This document shows, piece by piece, positions 8,698 through 17,141 of a stretch of DNA of 64,000 nucleotides. The translations under genes and the position numbers were made by a program. The stretch is taken from NCBI GenBank assembly GCA_947446575.1, contig CANFHC010000010.1, forward strand, positions 1 through 64,000, given 5' to 3'. The notes under the pieces are model-generated. The model made no database searches. It saw only the letters and a program-made list of their open reading frames with translations, and was not told the DNA's origin. The number at the start of each line of letters is the position of its first letter. Position 1 is the stretch's first letter. Source of the DNA: Bacteriovoracaceae bacterium. Its GTDB lineage: Bacteria; Bdellovibrionota; Bacteriovoracia; Bacteriovoracales; Bacteriovoracaceae.

Positions 8698-9723
8698 CTA
8701 AAATTTTACGGGTCCCATACCTACTTCATCGTGAATACAATTTAACCCATTAAATTTTTCTGCGATAAACTCGCGAACTCTCTTTGCGTGAACTTTGGGG
8801 TAAAGGAGATGAATATTAGGGCCAGCATCAATAGTAAAGCAAGCAGGAATTCTTTCTTTTTCCCTAAACGCCCTAATCTCTGCGATTATCCTCAAGCTCT
8901 CTGGATGCAATAAAATATAAGAAGGTCGTGAAGTCATCATCAAAGCATGCAGTGTCATAGCTTCTTCTTCAACCACATCAATAAATGTATTTAAATCACC
9001 AGACTCTAGTGCTGAAATTAATCGAGTCAAATTCGCTCGGCCCTGGGCAAATCGCTGTTGCTTAAACGGATGACTTTCCATTAGAGAATGCCCGATCCTA
9101 CTAGAAACAGATTTCTCGTTTGCATCAACAATTATTATAGAATCGCAATAATTCGTAAAAAGTGAATGGGCCGAAGTATAGGCACTTGCATACTCATTAG
9201 TGCTATTAACTATTGCTTCAGTCTCTCCCCAAGAAGCGAGTCCGGGATAAACTGAGCGTGAAGCCGAGCCTGAGGCGAGGCGAGATAACTGAGAAGACAA
9301 TTGGTAAAATTCTTCTGTAGAGTATTTTTTATTCGTAATAAATTCGTCAGCCGACATTATCGCCAAGCAAAGTGCACTCATGGAAGAGGCAGAAGATGCA
9401 ATCCCAGATGAATGAGGAAATGTATTACTCGATTCAATTTTCAAATAATAACTATCTAACCATGAAAAACGATATGTTTGTGTCGATAAAAATTTAGCAA
9501 TTTTTTCTTGGAATTTCTGATTAGATTTCCCTTCAAAAATAAATTCAAATCCAGGCGCCCCGTTTTCTAAAACTTCTAATGATAGAGTTGTAAATGAATT
9601 TTTAAGCGTAAAACTAATAGAAGGATTGCAAGGCAACTGAACACCAAATTTTCCCCAGTATTTGACTAAAGCAATATTTGAAGGTGAAGACCATTTAACT
9701 TTAAAAATTGTTTTTTTATTCAT
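8698..9723 (-). CDS. mvaD: Diphosphomevalonate decarboxylase
   Basis: Converts mevalonate diphosphate to isopentenyl diphosphate using ATP. Diagnostic motifs are NIALVKYWGK (residues 16-25), the GHMP loop SGIASSASSMSALCLA (106-121), SRLASGSASRS with the substrate-binding Ser/Arg, and FTIDAGPNIHLL near the C-terminus, which holds the family's conserved Asp-Ala-Gly-Pro-Asn. Its 341 residues match. It lies 9 bases after the GYDIA kinase and 17 bases before mevalonate kinase on the same strand. Confidence 0.95.
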   Translation of the reverse strand: MNKKTIFKVKWSSPSNIALVKYWGKFGVQLPCNPSISFTLKNSFTTLSLEVLENGAPGFEFIFEGKSNQKFQEKIAKFLSTQTYRFSWLDSYYLKIESSNTFPHSSGIASSASSMSALCLAIMSADEFITNKKYSTEEFYQLSSQLSRLASGSASRSVYPGLASWGETEAIVNSTNEYASAYTSAHSLFTNYCDSIIIVDANEKSVSSRIGHSLMESHPFKQQRFAQGRANLTRLISALESGDLNTFIDVVEEEAMTLHALMMTSRPSYILLHPESLRIIAEIRAFREKERIPACFTIDAGPNIHLLYPKVHAKRVREFIAEKFNGLNCIHDEVGMGPVKF

Positions 9724-9732
9724 GACAATTTC

Positions 9733-10776
9733 TTAATGTATAAGATGATTTGAATAACCCATTTTTACCGAGTCTTTAGACATCGCCTCAACAGGTGCTG
9801 AAATGAGATCATCATATTGGTAAATCACATCCAATCCTTTTGATTTAAAATATTCGCGCACTTCACTTAATGGAAGTTCTGTGACAACCATTGCGAAATC
9901 CCCACCCCAAGCTCCGAGAGATTTAATAGCTCCGTTAAAATCAGAAAATAAGCGTGTTTTAACTGGAGTTTGTTCAAGGGCCTCACCGACAAGCTCTTCA
10001 TGTGCGACCATCGCAGCTTGAAATTGTTTTAATGTTTGTGCATTTAAAAATTCATTCGTCAGTTCAGTTATTTTAGAAATAAGACTTGCGGCAAATGGAC
10101 GATTTTTAGAATAGTCTTTAATCGCTTCCCTAGAATTTTTTTTGTTTCCTAAATAAATAAAGAAAATATTTTCTCTAAAGCTAGGATGAAAATAAATTGG
10201 TGACCAATTTGGCCCACTAGAAGATTTTTTATAAGCGATAGGTCCATCTGATTGCGCACATGCAACGTCGTATCCAGATCCACCATGAGTCTTAAAAAGT
10301 AATTCAAAGGGAGAAATATAGGCCCACTGAGCGATATTATAAATTAGTGAAGAGCTACTTCCTAATCCCCAAGAAAGTGGAAATCCTAATCTCGTTTCAA
10401 CTTTAACATCTACATCATCACGTAAAAAATGTGAGTTTTGTTTTCTCACTTGTTGCAATATTTTTTGTAAAAAGAGTGCTTCTTCGGAAGGATTTTCATC
10501 CAAACATTTAAAATGCCAAAATTCAAATTTACTATCGAACCAACAATTGCCGTGAACATCATACGATTTCCAGCTAAGTGTTGGAGAAAATGATGGAGAA
10601 TACTTTACGGCCAATGACTGACCAACTTTAGTTGGAAGTGCCAATGACAGAGCTCCATCTAAAACAAAATATTCTCCTGTTAGGAGTAATTTACCATGAC
10701 CAAAAAAATATTGGTTTTTTTCCGGGCATGATTTTTTTAAGTCACTATTAATTTGATTCAAGTTAATCTCATTCAT
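9733..10776 (-). CDS. GYDIA-family GHMP kinase, probable phosphomevalonate kinase
   Basis: A 347-residue GHMP kinase with GHGKLLLTGEYFVLDGALSL at the N-terminus, the ATP loop GLGSSSSLIYNIAQ (residues 138-151), and SGYDVACAQSDGPIAY (167-182), the form that gives the GYDIA family its name. Such genes sit beside HMG-CoA reductase in Bacteroidota. In this operon every other mevalonate step from HMG-CoA reductase to IPP isomerase is filled, so phosphomevalonate kinase is the one activity left. That function is inferred by exclusion rather than from a diagnostic residue. The start overlaps the mvaA stop by one base. Confidence 0.78.
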   Translation of the reverse strand: MNEINLNQINSDLKKSCPEKNQYFFGHGKLLLTGEYFVLDGALSLALPTKVGQSLAVKYSPSFSPTLSWKSYDVHGNCWFDSKFEFWHFKCLDENPSEEALFLQKILQQVRKQNSHFLRDDVDVKVETRLGFPLSWGLGSSSSLIYNIAQWAYISPFELLFKTHGGSGYDVACAQSDGPIAYKKSSSGPNWSPIYFHPSFRENIFFIYLGNKKNSREAIKDYSKNRPFAASLISKITELTNEFLNAQTLKQFQAAMVAHEELVGEALEQTPVKTRLFSDFNGAIKSLGAWGGDFAMVVTELPLSEVREYFKSKGLDVIYQYDDLISAPVEAMSKDSVKMGYSNHLIH

Positions 10777-12101
10777 TATACGTAATTCCTATTATGTGAA
10801 ATAAACTCACGAACAGCTTTAAAAGAAATCACTTCTTCTTCAAAATGTTTTTTGGCTGAAATTCTTTCTTCTTCTGATGCTTCAAGGTGATTAAGAATAT
10901 TCATCAAGTGCATTTTCATGTGTCCTTTTTGAATACCACTTGTAACGAGAGATCTCACTGCGCCAAAATTTTGCGCCAAACCAATGCTCGCAATAATTTT
11001 CATTAATTCTGGAGCAGTAGGGCGTCCCAACATATCAAGAGACAATCTTGATAATGGATGCAATGAAGTTAATCCTCCGACAGTTCCTACAGAAAGTGGC
11101 AATTCAAGTGTCATTCTAAATTTACCATTTTCCAGACTAACATTTGAAAGTCCTCGGTATTGTCCATCGCGAGCAGCGTAAGCGTGACCACAAGCTTCTA
11201 CCGCTCTATAGTCATTTCCTGTCGCAACGACAACAGCATCTATACCGTTAAAAATTCCTTTATTGTGGGTGGTTGCTCTCGTGACATCAATTTTAGAGAT
11301 GCGAACAGCACGAGCAAATTTTTCTGAAAACTCCACTGCCTCCATTCCCAAGCTTGAATCATTTAGATCGGAAATATCGCATTCTACGAAAGCTCGGACT
11401 AAACACTCTGGTGTATAATTCGATAAAATCGACATAACGATTTGCACGTCACGTTCGCTTGCATTGAAATGATCTGCTGTAGAAATTTTTTCCCTAAAAG
11501 TCTTCCCAATAACTTCTAAAACTGAATTAATAAAATTAGCACCCATGGCCTCTTTAGTTTCAAACTTAGCAAATAGTTGGTAGTAACCAGGTTCATCAAT
11601 TGTTCTGTCGATTAATTCTAGAGAGAGTAACCCTCCACCTCTTTTTTCCATGTTTTCAGTAAGGGGCTTTGTCTCTTCAATTAATTCAGTTTTAATTTTT
11701 TCAAAAAAAGAAGCGAGCTTTGACGTTTCGCCATTCCAAATAAAATGAACTTGACCCGATTTAACTGTAGAGATAACTTCAGCGTGAAATCCTCCACGAG
11801 AAAGCCAAAAATTAGCCGATCGAGCGCTGGCCGCAACGACAGAGCTTTCTTCGATAACCATAGGCACGCAAAGCAGTTCACCATTTAAAAGCAAATTGGG
11901 CACAACGCCCATTGGAAATAAAAAATTAGTGAGTGTATTTTCACTGAATTCATCGATTGTTTTTTGTAGAGATTCATCATCGTGCCAATATTTTTTAAAT
12001 TGCACACGAGCAGAGTCAGAGTCAGAAAAATAATTTTTAACAACCAGATCAATTTTTTCGAACTTTGAAAGTTTGGAAAATCCATTCATTGGCGTTTTCA
12101 T
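10776..12101 (-). CDS. mvaA: Hydroxymethylglutaryl-CoA reductase, class II
   Basis: Reduces HMG-CoA to mevalonate. The four catalytic residues known from Pseudomonas mevalonii HMGR can all be placed: Glu in PMVIEESSVVA (residue 84 or 85), Lys281 in HNKGIFNGID, Asp297 in ATGNDYRAVEA, and His394 in IQKGHMKMH. The family motifs EAMGANFINS and GTVGGLTSLHP are present. Its 441 residues match the soluble class II enzyme, and no membrane segment is seen. The start overlaps the end of fni by 4 bases (ATGA), so expression is coupled. The window contains no HMG-CoA synthase, so the pathway's first step must be elsewhere. Confidence 0.96.
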   Translation of the reverse strand: MKTPMNGFSKLSKFEKIDLVVKNYFSDSDSARVQFKKYWHDDESLQKTIDEFSENTLTNFLFPMGVVPNLLLNGELLCVPMVIEESSVVAASARSANFWLSRGGFHAEVISTVKSGQVHFIWNGETSKLASFFEKIKTELIEETKPLTENMEKRGGGLLSLELIDRTIDEPGYYQLFAKFETKEAMGANFINSVLEVIGKTFREKISTADHFNASERDVQIVMSILSNYTPECLVRAFVECDISDLNDSSLGMEAVEFSEKFARAVRISKIDVTRATTHNKGIFNGIDAVVVATGNDYRAVEACGHAYAARDGQYRGLSNVSLENGKFRMTLELPLSVGTVGGLTSLHPLSRLSLDMLGRPTAPELMKIIASIGLAQNFGAVRSLVTSGIQKGHMKMHLMNILNHLEASEEERISAKKHFEEEVISFKAVREFISHNRNYV

Positions 12102-13141
12102 TTTAACTGCCCCTCTTGTTTTAATTCTTTCTTTGGAACTAGATACGCTTTCGCAACTTTGAACCCTGCGATTTCCGAACTTACAAAACGCTGAAGATCT
12201 TCATAGTTTTCGGCATGAGCGAGAAAGTTTTTTGCTTGCCCGATAACTGAATTATAATTTAATCGCGATTTAAGATTGTATCCATCTAAGATATTTTCTA
12301 CGCCACCAGAAATAATAATATGTTTGTCATTATAATTATTATTTTTAACTAATAAGTTGTTTAAAAAATCCACCATCTCAGGAGCCGTGTGACCCACTTG
12401 GCTTAAAGGCTCCATCCAGCTTCCAGAATTTTTTGTTCTTAGTTGTTCTAATTTAGAAAAATTAGTTCCCCCAAAAGCCGCCAATTCAATGCCTGCTATA
12501 GGTAAATCCAAAAGTGCTTTTAAACTTTTTGGTCCCATTCCTTGACCTACTTCTTTGACTATGATTTTGACTTTAGTTTTTTGACAAACTTTAGTGAGAG
12601 TCTCTATTGGAGAAAATTTTAAGCGATCTCCCTCGGGCTGAAACCATTCTTGCAATGGATTGATGTGGATAATTAATCCATCTGCATCTAGGCTACCGAC
12701 CAGATCTGTGATTTTTTCAAGGTTTTCTTCTTGAAGTAAAATTTCAACTTGAGCAATACCTAAATTCGCATAAAGCGGAAGATCAGCCCCCATAATTGGT
12801 CGCAAATTAAAATCATTAAAATACTTGTTTGATTTTAACCCATCTAAAAGTACACGACATGAACCTAATCCCATTCCTAAACCAAACTCGCGGCAAGCGC
12901 GTGCTAAATTTAAGTTGAGATGGCGAGCAGCCCCTACTCCACCAGTCATACTTGAAACCCAAAGAGGTGCGCTTAATTTTTTTCCTAAAAATTCTATTGA
13001 AAGATCTGTTAATTGATCGGGATGAGCAGAAAAAAGTGGCTCGTAATAAAAGCGATCGTCTACTAAGACGCGCTTAGTTTCTGACTTAAAGGCCAGATCG
13101 ATATGATCCCTTTTACGGTCCTCTTGTTTAATATCTTGCAT
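12098..13141 (-). CDS. fni: Type 2 isopentenyl-diphosphate isomerase (FMN)
   Basis: Interconverts IPP and DMAPP using reduced FMN. Motifs: RKRDHIDLAF near the N-terminus, WVSSMTGGVG, GLGMGLGSCR, IIVKEVGQGM, and the flavin phosphate site IISGGVEN. The start chosen is the ATG at 13141, which has AAGGA 6 bases upstream. A GTG 27 bases further upstream in the same frame lacks a site and would add nine residues not expected in the family. Length is then 347 residues. This is the first gene of the mevalonate operon, and its 3' end overlaps mvaA. The RsmI-like gene upstream ends 76 bases before this start on the same strand, so an internal promoter or read-through are both possible. Confidence 0.95.
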   Translation of the reverse strand: MQDIKQEDRKRDHIDLAFKSETKRVLVDDRFYYEPLFSAHPDQLTDLSIEFLGKKLSAPLWVSSMTGGVGAARHLNLNLARACREFGLGMGLGSCRVLLDGLKSNKYFNDFNLRPIMGADLPLYANLGIAQVEILLQEENLEKITDLVGSLDADGLIIHINPLQEWFQPEGDRLKFSPIETLTKVCQKTKVKIIVKEVGQGMGPKSLKALLDLPIAGIELAAFGGTNFSKLEQLRTKNSGSWMEPLSQVGHTAPEMVDFLNNLLVKNNNYNDKHIIISGGVENILDGYNLKSRLNYNSVIGQAKNFLAHAENYEDLQRFVSSEIAGFKVAKAYLVPKKELKQEGQLK

Positions 13142-13217
13142 AGAGTCCTTGATTATCACAATCCCCACTTATAGTCATTTATTTTAAGGTCCTAATAGGG
13201 ATTGCATCTATATGAAA

Positions 13218-13922
13218 TTACTCGGAAATAATTAGGATAAATTCCCTCTTAAACTCTCTTATCACTTCTAAGAGTTGACTCGCGGTACCCATGCGTAATT
13301 CCTCTGTCTCACTATTTAAATCCATCGCTAAAAAAAGTTTCTTTTGAGTGGCACCAGAATCTCTAATTTCTTCAAGTACGCGCTTCATGCGATAAGGAGT
13401 GTCCATTAAAATGCTAGTATGTTTTGCATTTAATAATTTTTTAAGAACTGCACTCCGCTCATGTGCTTCCATGGGAAGAAAGCCCTCGAACCAAAACCTT
13501 TTATGATTATATCCTGAAAGAGCAAGGGCCAGCACAACTGAATTGCAAAACGGAGTGGAAGTGACTTTGATATTATGTTGATGACACATGGACACAAGCT
13601 CTACACCTGGATCGTAGAAAGCTGGAAGACCTCCATCACTCATCAGAAAAACATTTTTTCCAAGTTTGAGCTCAGCAAGTAATTCTCGAGCTACTACACC
13701 TGCTGTGTGTTCATTATACAAAACAAAACTATCTACCGTTTCTCTTGGCAATTTAAATTGTAGCCATCTTTTTCTGCCAGGTTTTAAATCTTCGATGACA
13801 AAAACAGAATTTTCTTTGTGTGTCAGGGCAGCTTGCTCTAACAAGGCAAAGGCCACGGGTTCAAGGACGCCTGATTCAGACAAAGGTGTGGGAATTAGAG
13901 TCAAAGTTCCATAGGTTTTCAT
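13218..13922 (-). CDS. RsmI-like SAM-dependent methyltransferase (tetrapyrrole methylase fold)
   Basis: A 234-residue member of the RsmI/tetrapyrrole methylase superfamily. The segment FLMSDGGLPAFYDPGVELV corresponds to the SAM-binding motif of RsmI (SDAGTPLISDPG in E. coli). The start GTLTLIPTPL matches the first strand, SGYNHKRFWFEGFLP corresponds to the family's GxxxxxFxFxGFLP, and LMDTPYRMKRVLEEI to the ExPhR-type helix. The family methylates the ribose of C1402 in 16S rRNA. This shorter form, without the usual C-terminal extension, also occurs as a paralogue in other bacteria, so the substrate is uncertain. Confidence 0.82.
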   Translation of the reverse strand: MKTYGTLTLIPTPLSESGVLEPVAFALLEQAALTHKENSVFVIEDLKPGRKRWLQFKLPRETVDSFVLYNEHTAGVVARELLAELKLGKNVFLMSDGGLPAFYDPGVELVSMCHQHNIKVTSTPFCNSVVLALALSGYNHKRFWFEGFLPMEAHERSAVLKKLLNAKHTSILMDTPYRMKRVLEEIRDSGATQKKLFLAMDLNSETEELRMGTASQLLEVIREFKREFILIISE

Positions 13923-14030
13923 AGAGCAGAACCTAACAAAATGCCAAAGAGTTTCATAGTTTTAAAGCTCGCCGTGAAAAAAAGAATGTCTTATGGTTGC
14001 CAAAACAATCGGTTGTAATAAAATCTAACC

Positions 14031-14549
14031 ATGAAAAAAATACTTATCCCCTTGTTGTCTTACCTATTAATCTCAATTGCTTTAGCTAGTGATGATCAAA
14101 AAGTTGGAGATCGGGCCATTTTATTCAAGCTTAAAACCCAAAATGGAACTGAATTTGATCTCGCATCTAGGAAGGGACAGTGGACAGTTCTCTACTTTTT
14201 TCCCAAGGCAGAAACACCAGGATGCACGAAACAAGCATGTGCATTTCGAGACAATATAAAAAAAATTCGCGCCCTAAAAGCTGAAGTTTTTGGCATCAGC
14301 ACCAACAATATTTTAGAGCAGGCTGAATTTGCCAAAAATCATAATTTAAATTTTACTTTACTTGCTGATGATAAAACAGAAGTGACTAAAGCTTATGGAG
14401 TAAAAATGGCCGTCGTTAATTACTCAAAACGATGGACTTATATTATCGATCCCGATCTCATAATTCGCGAAATAACTAAAGATGTAGATCCAATTACAGA
14501 TGCAGAACGAGTAGCTAAAAAAATTGCTGATTTACAAGCAGGGAAATAG
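14031..14549 (+). CDS. Exported peroxiredoxin, PrxQ/Bcp type
   Basis: A thiol peroxidase that reduces hydrogen peroxide and organic peroxides. The peroxidatic Cys65 and resolving Cys70 are seen in PGCTKQACAFRD, the close spacing of the PrxQ/Bcp subfamily. Unlike cytoplasmic Bcp, it begins with a signal peptide (about residues 1-20, ending ALAS), so it should work in the periplasm. Its 172 residues fit a Bcp domain plus signal. The gene is divergent from the RsmI-like gene, with 108 bases between, and no strong ribosome binding site precedes the ATG. The electron donor is not apparent. Confidence 0.9.
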   Translation: MKKILIPLLSYLLISIALASDDQKVGDRAILFKLKTQNGTEFDLASRKGQWTVLYFFPKAETPGCTKQACAFRDNIKKIRALKAEVFGISTNNILEQAEFAKNHNLNFTLLADDKTEVTKAYGVKMAVVNYSKRWTYIIDPDLIIREITKDVDPITDAERVAKKIADLQAGK

Positions 14550-14612
14550 ATCCAGGTTTTAAACCAACTCCATTATTCGCAAATACTTATTAGAGCTTCT
14601 TTGACTCGACAA

Positions 14613-15131
14613 TTAAATTTTTACCGACTGAACAGGTTTGTTTATCTCTACACTTTTTGTTTCAGAACTAATTATTTCAGCACTCAATTTTTTTATATTC
14701 TTAAATTGTTTTTTAAGATAAATGACGACTTCAGTTCCAATAACATTTTTTAAACAATTAATTTTTGCTTTTGCCTCAACATCACTGTGAACACCTTGGC
14801 CTTTTTTAGTCTCTTTTTCATCTATAACTTGAGTAAAACTCGCCTGAGAAACTTTACACCCCAAAGACTTATCAAAAGCGATTAGCTTAAAAAGATTTTT
14901 TTCCCAAAGATTTTTAACGTCATTGAATATTTTTTTTTCACTGTCCGTTTTAGGTAAATACTCAAAGCTTATAAAAGATTCTGTTGGTCCATCAAGATCG
15001 AGATCAATCACATTTTTTTCGACTGCCATCCCTAATATTATTGCCCCATGCTCATGTGCACCTAGAGCATGTTCTGCACCAAAAGCATTAACAGATATAA
15101 AAAAGAAAAATGACAAAAGAGTTACCTTCAT
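14613..15131 (-). CDS. ZrgA-like (DUF2796) periplasmic metal-binding protein
   Basis: A small exported protein with a signal peptide (residues 1-18) followed by the His-rich start AEHALGAHEHGAIIL. It continues with the DUF2796/ZrgA pattern DLDLDGPTESFISFEYLPKT. ZrgA proteins are linked to zinc uptake in Vibrio, working with a zinc ABC transporter; none is next to this gene. The ATG at 15131 has GGGAGA 5 bases upstream. A TTG start 12 bases earlier in frame would place the binding site inside the gene, so it was not chosen. Length is 172 residues. The gene is convergent with the peroxiredoxin gene, 63 bases apart. Confidence 0.8.
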   Translation of the reverse strand: MKVTLLSFFFFISVNAFGAEHALGAHEHGAIILGMAVEKNVIDLDLDGPTESFISFEYLPKTDSEKKIFNDVKNLWEKNLFKLIAFDKSLGCKVSQASFTQVIDEKETKKGQGVHSDVEAKAKINCLKNVIGTEVVIYLKKQFKNIKKLSAEIISSETKSVEINKPVQSVKI

Positions 15132-15191
15132 TGAATCTCCCAAAAATAAAAATTAATAAGCGACAAGAACATATTTGCAAACCATTTGCAA

Positions 15192-15901
15192 TTATTTACT
15201 CATTACATTCCAGAAACTTTGAACAACCATATTTTGCATATGTTCTTTCAATTTAGCATTTCCCAAAAAAAGATGGTTCATTTCTAATTCCAATCCCAAA
15301 TAATTTTTTGCAGAAAAAAGCAAGCGATTAGAGCTGGCCTGCCCATTGAGCTTTCCCAAATAAGGATAATTTCTTCTTGTGCGGTATTTTGAAATTGTTT
15401 GTAAATTATCTTGCCAGCGTATTGCTAAATCTTGTTCTTCTTTTCTCTTAGGATCATAAAGAATTCCAACATCGGCCGTGCGTTTAATATTGTTTAAAAC
15501 TGGTGTGAAAGAATGCACTCCTACATGGACGACAAAAAATCCTTGAGTAATCTTTTCTTTGATAATGCCCTTAATTTTTTCTCGATGTGGATCATAATAT
15601 TTTTTTTAATTCGCATTTTTTCTTCTACAGTAAGATCTCTGGTCATTTCGGAAAAGGCTTTAGGATGATCAGCACTGCGATTTAAATCCATTAAAAGTCG
15701 TGAATATTTCCCGAGAACAACTGGAGCTTTAAATTTTTGTCCAAAAGCAATACCTATTGTTTTTGTTCCAAGATCATATCCTCTATGGGTATTCAAAATC
15801 CGCTGCTTACCGACAAAATATTTTTGGTATTCACGCGGAATTTTATTTTCAGCGTGTTCACACGTAAAAAGGATAAAAATTTTTTTTGGTGATTTTATCA
15901 T
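15192..15901 (-). pseudogene. N-formylglutamate amidohydrolase family gene, interrupted by a frameshift
   Basis: Two consecutive frames make one family member. The 5' part (15521-15901) reads FTCEHAENKIP, LNTHRGYDLGT, and SRLLMDLNRSADHP, all typical of the family. It then runs into a stop. The 3' part (15192-15518) resumes with HSFTPVLNNIKRTADVGILYDPKR, the C-terminal signature. Reading one base back at the run of eight A (coding strand; T at 15600-15607) restores YYDPHREKIKG and continues smoothly into VVHVGVHSFTPVL. The break is therefore a missing A in the run, a sequencing error, or a site of -1 slippage. The full protein would hydrolyse an N-formyl or related amide; about 236 residues if restored. 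Confidence 0.82.
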
Positions 15902-15920
15902 AATTAAAGACTCTCATAAA

Positions 15921-17141
15921 ATGAGCAGATATTACAATATTCAGGTTTTTTCTCGTGACAAATTCATCTGCGCACCCCATAAATGGGTTATGAACACTAC
16001 AGATCCAGCGCGCTTTTTTATTGTTTATCCCATGGACCTTGAAGACCTAGGTTTACGAGAACTAGAAGAAAAGTTTAAGCTCCATAATCCACAAACACCT
16101 TTAATAATAATAGCTGTTATTTGTGGTGGAATTGAAATTGAATGTCCGCTATATATGGGACTAAATCTTAACCGTATTTTAAGAACACCTACGCGCATTC
16201 TATTACGACTCGCTGAATTTAAGTGCCGTGATGCCCCTAAACTCTATCAGAAAATGTCAAAATTTAACTGGGCGCCTTGGCTTTTAGGACAAATTCCAGA
16301 AGTCACAAGTGCAGCTAAAAATTCACGTCTGTTTGATTCTCGAAAAATTGATAAGGCCATTCAAGACGGTGTTGCACAGTACTATAGGCATAAACCTGTT
16401 AAGAAGCGCTACCTCGACCATTTAGAAGTTGCAAAAGCACAAGCATTACCCAAAATATATTTTCGTACTGAAGACGACTCATGCACACTCAGTATCGATA
16501 CAACGGGGGAGCGAATGCATCTTCGTGGTGAAAAAATATTAACAGGACTTGCTCCGATAAGAGAAAACTTAGCGGCATTACTTTTAATTGAACTGCGCTC
16601 CCATGTAAAATCGACAGACATTACTTTAATTGACCCAATGAGTGGCTCAGGCACTTTTTTAATTGAAGCTAAAAACTCAAATAAGGTCACTGAAAATCGA
16701 GATTTCTCTTTTCTTCATATGCCTTTAGCAATTGACAGCTTGGCATTTTTTAATAATTCAATAGAAGAAACCAAGATAACATTTTTTCAAGCTTTTGTGG
16801 GCTTTGATATTAATGCAGAAGTTGTGGCCCAATCAAAAATAAATGCACCTGAAATAGATTTTTCTTGCGTTGATCTTTTTTCAAAATCGCCTCACACTTA
16901 TAAAAATCCAGTCGTCATTATGAATCCACCCTATGGAATAAGAGTTGGTGAAAATATAAATCTCGAATATTTTTATAAAATCATTGAGTCAGTTAAAAAT
17001 AAATTTAATCCAGAAATCTTAGGAATAATCATTCCGGATGATTATAAAATGAAGACTAATAGCGATTTTAAAATCTTAAAAGCAAGGCCGTTTAAAAATG
17101 GTGGAATAGAAGTTACGTTTTATGTTTTAGGATTTAAATAG
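15921..17141 (+). CDS. THUMP-domain RNA methyltransferase (RlmL/COG0116-like)
   Basis: A predicted rRNA guanine-N2 methyltransferase of COG0116. The N-terminal half (residues 30-190) matches a THUMP-containing region (FFIVYPMDLEDLGLRELEEKF, then LNRILRTPTRILLRLAEF). The C-terminal half is a Rossmann methyltransferase with DPMSGSGTFLIEA as SAM motif and VVIMNPPYGIRVGE carrying the catalytic NPPY. Its 406 residues suit a single-domain RlmL N-terminal-type enzyme, without the RlmK half found in E. coli. The start is uncertain: neither this ATG nor the one at 15990 has a clear ribosome binding site, and the family match begins after the second. The exact target base is unknown. Confidence 0.88.
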   Translation: MSRYYNIQVFSRDKFICAPHKWVMNTTDPARFFIVYPMDLEDLGLRELEEKFKLHNPQTPLIIIAVICGGIEIECPLYMGLNLNRILRTPTRILLRLAEFKCRDAPKLYQKMSKFNWAPWLLGQIPEVTSAAKNSRLFDSRKIDKAIQDGVAQYYRHKPVKKRYLDHLEVAKAQALPKIYFRTEDDSCTLSIDTTGERMHLRGEKILTGLAPIRENLAALLLIELRSHVKSTDITLIDPMSGSGTFLIEAKNSNKVTENRDFSFLHMPLAIDSLAFFNNSIEETKITFFQAFVGFDINAEVVAQSKINAPEIDFSCVDLFSKSPHTYKNPVVIMNPPYGIRVGENINLEYFYKIIESVKNKFNPEILGIIIPDDYKMKTNSDFKILKARPFKNGGIEVTFYVLGFK

